Shown in pieces: positions 61,946-64,000 of a stretch of 64,000 nt of DNA (positions are counted from its first letter, which is position 1; each line of letters starts with the position of its first letter). Source of the stretch: Pegea sp. RAD2-039. Its lineage: Eukaryota > Chordata > Thaliacea > Salpida > Salpidae. The notes beneath the pieces were generated by a model. It saw only the letters and a list, made by a program, of their open reading frames with translations. It searched no databases and was not told the origin of the DNA. Location: assembly GCA_034620365.1 (NCBI GenBank), contig JAQGEQ010000365.1, forward strand, positions 62,001-126,000. The letters run 5' to 3'. The position numbers and the translations under genes are program-made.

Positions 61946-64000
61946 GTTTTCTACAAGTGAATTTGGTAAAAACTGAAAGAGATGAAATTTAAATCAAATA
62001 TTTTGTGGTTCAATTAACAAAAGAAATAGAAAAAAACAAAAATGCTAAGAGATCAAATTTTAATTAAAATAAGTTGATGACATATTTAGTAATTAAATAA
62101 GAAAAAGTCTTCAAAATTTAAGCTGAAAACAACATTTTATATTTTCATTAAAAGTTGAAATTAGGAAACTAATCAGAAAGTTTGAAGCTAAAAAAGAAGA
62201 TATAAAAAAAAGAATTAGTTGAGATGTAAAAACTAAATTAATCTCTAAATTATTAATAATTGTTCACTAATAATTTCTTTAGTTTGATTCTATTGTTATC
62301 CAAGTTGATTTAAAAATACATCAAAAATGAATTGTTCAAAATGGCTTTAAACATAAAAGTAAAAAAGAAATATTAAAAATTAAAACTATTTAAATTTATG
62401 TGAGACACTAAATAAGTCTAAACAAATATATTTGGATTTGAAGAGCTGACAAAATCCAGGAACTAGAAAAAAAGGAAATATCAAGTTACTTTCAAAGATA
62501 GAATTGAAGTAAAACTAAGAAAGTGCTGCTGCCATCATATTCCTGAAAACTTTCAGAAGTAATTCAGAATTTAAGAATATTCTTTTAAATAACCAAACCA
62601 AAATTCAAACAAAAAAGTTGAAAATATGATAAAAAGTTATCAGAATGCTTTTAAAAGCCTACAACTAAACAACTAATTCCAACAAAGTGTTTTACAAAAT
62701 GGTATAAGCTTCAATTTCTATTTAATAAATAAAAACTCTTTTATTAAGAATATTTAAAATCTAATTTTCAATCAAAACCTTTTTTAAAATAGAAATATCA
62801 AAAACTTTTCAAATGATTTTTACAAAATCCAAATTTTAAAACTTATCAAAACATTAACAATAAACAACTATAAATTAAATCATATAACTCAACATAAAGC
62901 TCAAGTATTTAAACAAATAAAAATCATTTTATATAAAAGTATTTGTTTCATTCAAATAAATCCATACAATACTTGCTTCTAAGTTAGCTACAATTATTAT
63001 AACTATTTAATACTTTAAAGAAAAGAGTTGATTCAATAATATAAATATATAAAAAAATCATAATTAGAATAATAAACTGAACATAAGATGAATATATATG
63101 AGGCAAATTAATCAAAATAATTATATGATAACTAATTACTTTACAAAATTTAATAATTAAATTATATCAGAATAAGTACTTAATTATATATTATATATAT
63201 TTGATCTACTAATAATTATATATGATCAATCATCAAAACAAACTAATTCTAAAATTAATTCTAAAAGCAAATAATATTACTTATAAAGTTAAACAGATTT
63301 ACATAAAACCAAAAAACATTTAGAATTACTAAATTTACTGAAATATAAAACTTACTAATCATAAAAATATAAATCATTGTTGATACATCATTAAAGTTTT
63401 TAAGAAAGATCTACTTTTAGTTATTTATGTTTTATATGTTAATTTATTTACAAATAAAATAATAATTTTGATAAAAAGGTTAAACAAGAACATTAATGAT
63501 ACAAGAAACATGAAAATGAAAATTTTAAATAATTTCAACACAGAAATATTTGATATTTCTATAAATATTTATATATATAATTGAAGTGATTTATATAAAT
63601 ATAAAAATAGATAAACACGATGCAAAAAATGATATCAAAAATAAAAGATCATTTTTTTTCTAATTAAAAAGTTAAAAGAATAAAAACTTTATAAAAAAAA
63701 AACATAGAAATTAGATTTTCATCAAAAATATCATCAAAAAAAGTTAAATTATTCAATTTATATAATAAAAAAGATAAGAAATAAAATTGAGTGTCTAAAC
63801 TTGTCTAAGTTTCATTAATAATCTTCTAATTTTCAAACTATCACAGAAATATAAATACTTTTCAAAGCACTAGCAATACTAGCGGTACAGTTATTTGTAA
63901 ATACTTGCATTTAATTATTACTAAATGTGGTTTGTATCATAACAAGTTTAGAAAAAAAAGGAAAATCGAATGTGTGACTACAGCAAGTCGTCAGCCTGTT
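61946..64000. other. AT-rich right flank
   Basis: About 2 kb upstream of the C2/R-SNARE ORF. The first few hundred bases may contain its 5' UTR exon and promoter. Further right only low-complexity AT-rich sequence is seen, without exon-like blocks. Confidence 0.5.

Overview
The window is nuclear DNA of an AT-rich invertebrate animal. Genes are split into many small exons joined by short GT-AG introns, often 40-60 bp, with a few long ones. The gene set points to an animal with synapses and flagellated sperm: a synaptotagmin-7-like protein, rapsyn, a CatSper auxiliary subunit and a KY/hillarin-type protein. I cannot place it in a phylum. No prokaryotic or organellar gene, tRNA, rRNA or CRISPR array was seen.

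Layout, left to right: (1) synaptotagmin-7-like gene, minus strand, cut by the left edge (C2A present, C2B outside). (2) About 7 kb of AT-rich spacer with three small minisatellites. (3) rapsyn, plus, tail to tail with (4) CHP1, minus. (5) Spacer with a decayed coding-like tract. (6) PCID2, plus, tail to tail with (7) PEX16, minus. (8) CUL3, minus, whose last intron is almost entirely a 19-bp minisatellite. (9) A 21-exon CatSper auxiliary subunit gene, minus, best fit beta. (10) A spacer with a TGA-interrupted ORF and a decayed non-LTR retrotransposon. (11) A claudin/PMP22-like four-helix membrane protein, minus, with coding-like debris in its first intron. (12) A quinone-oxidoreductase-like protein, plus, tail to tail (95 bp) with (13) a KY/hillarin-like transglutaminase-fold protein, minus, that lacks the catalytic residues. 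(14) About 5 kb of AT-rich spacer. (15) A GC-rich minisatellite directly downstream of (16) an intronless-looking minus-strand ORF that joins a Cys-rich N-terminus, a synaptotagmin-type C2-like domain and an R-SNARE motif. (17) A final 2 kb AT-rich flank.

Ten of the eleven gene models were built by hand from both strands by joining exons at splice sites whose phases agree, and the summed lengths of the complete ones match the usual family sizes where I know them. The genes are unrelated housekeeping and neuronal/sperm genes rather than a functional cluster, although PEX16 and rapsyn also lie in the same chromosome band in humans. The most unusual items are the C2 plus R-SNARE architecture, the catalytically dead KY-like protein, the higher-order CUL3 intron minisatellite and the coding-like tract nested in the tetraspan gene.
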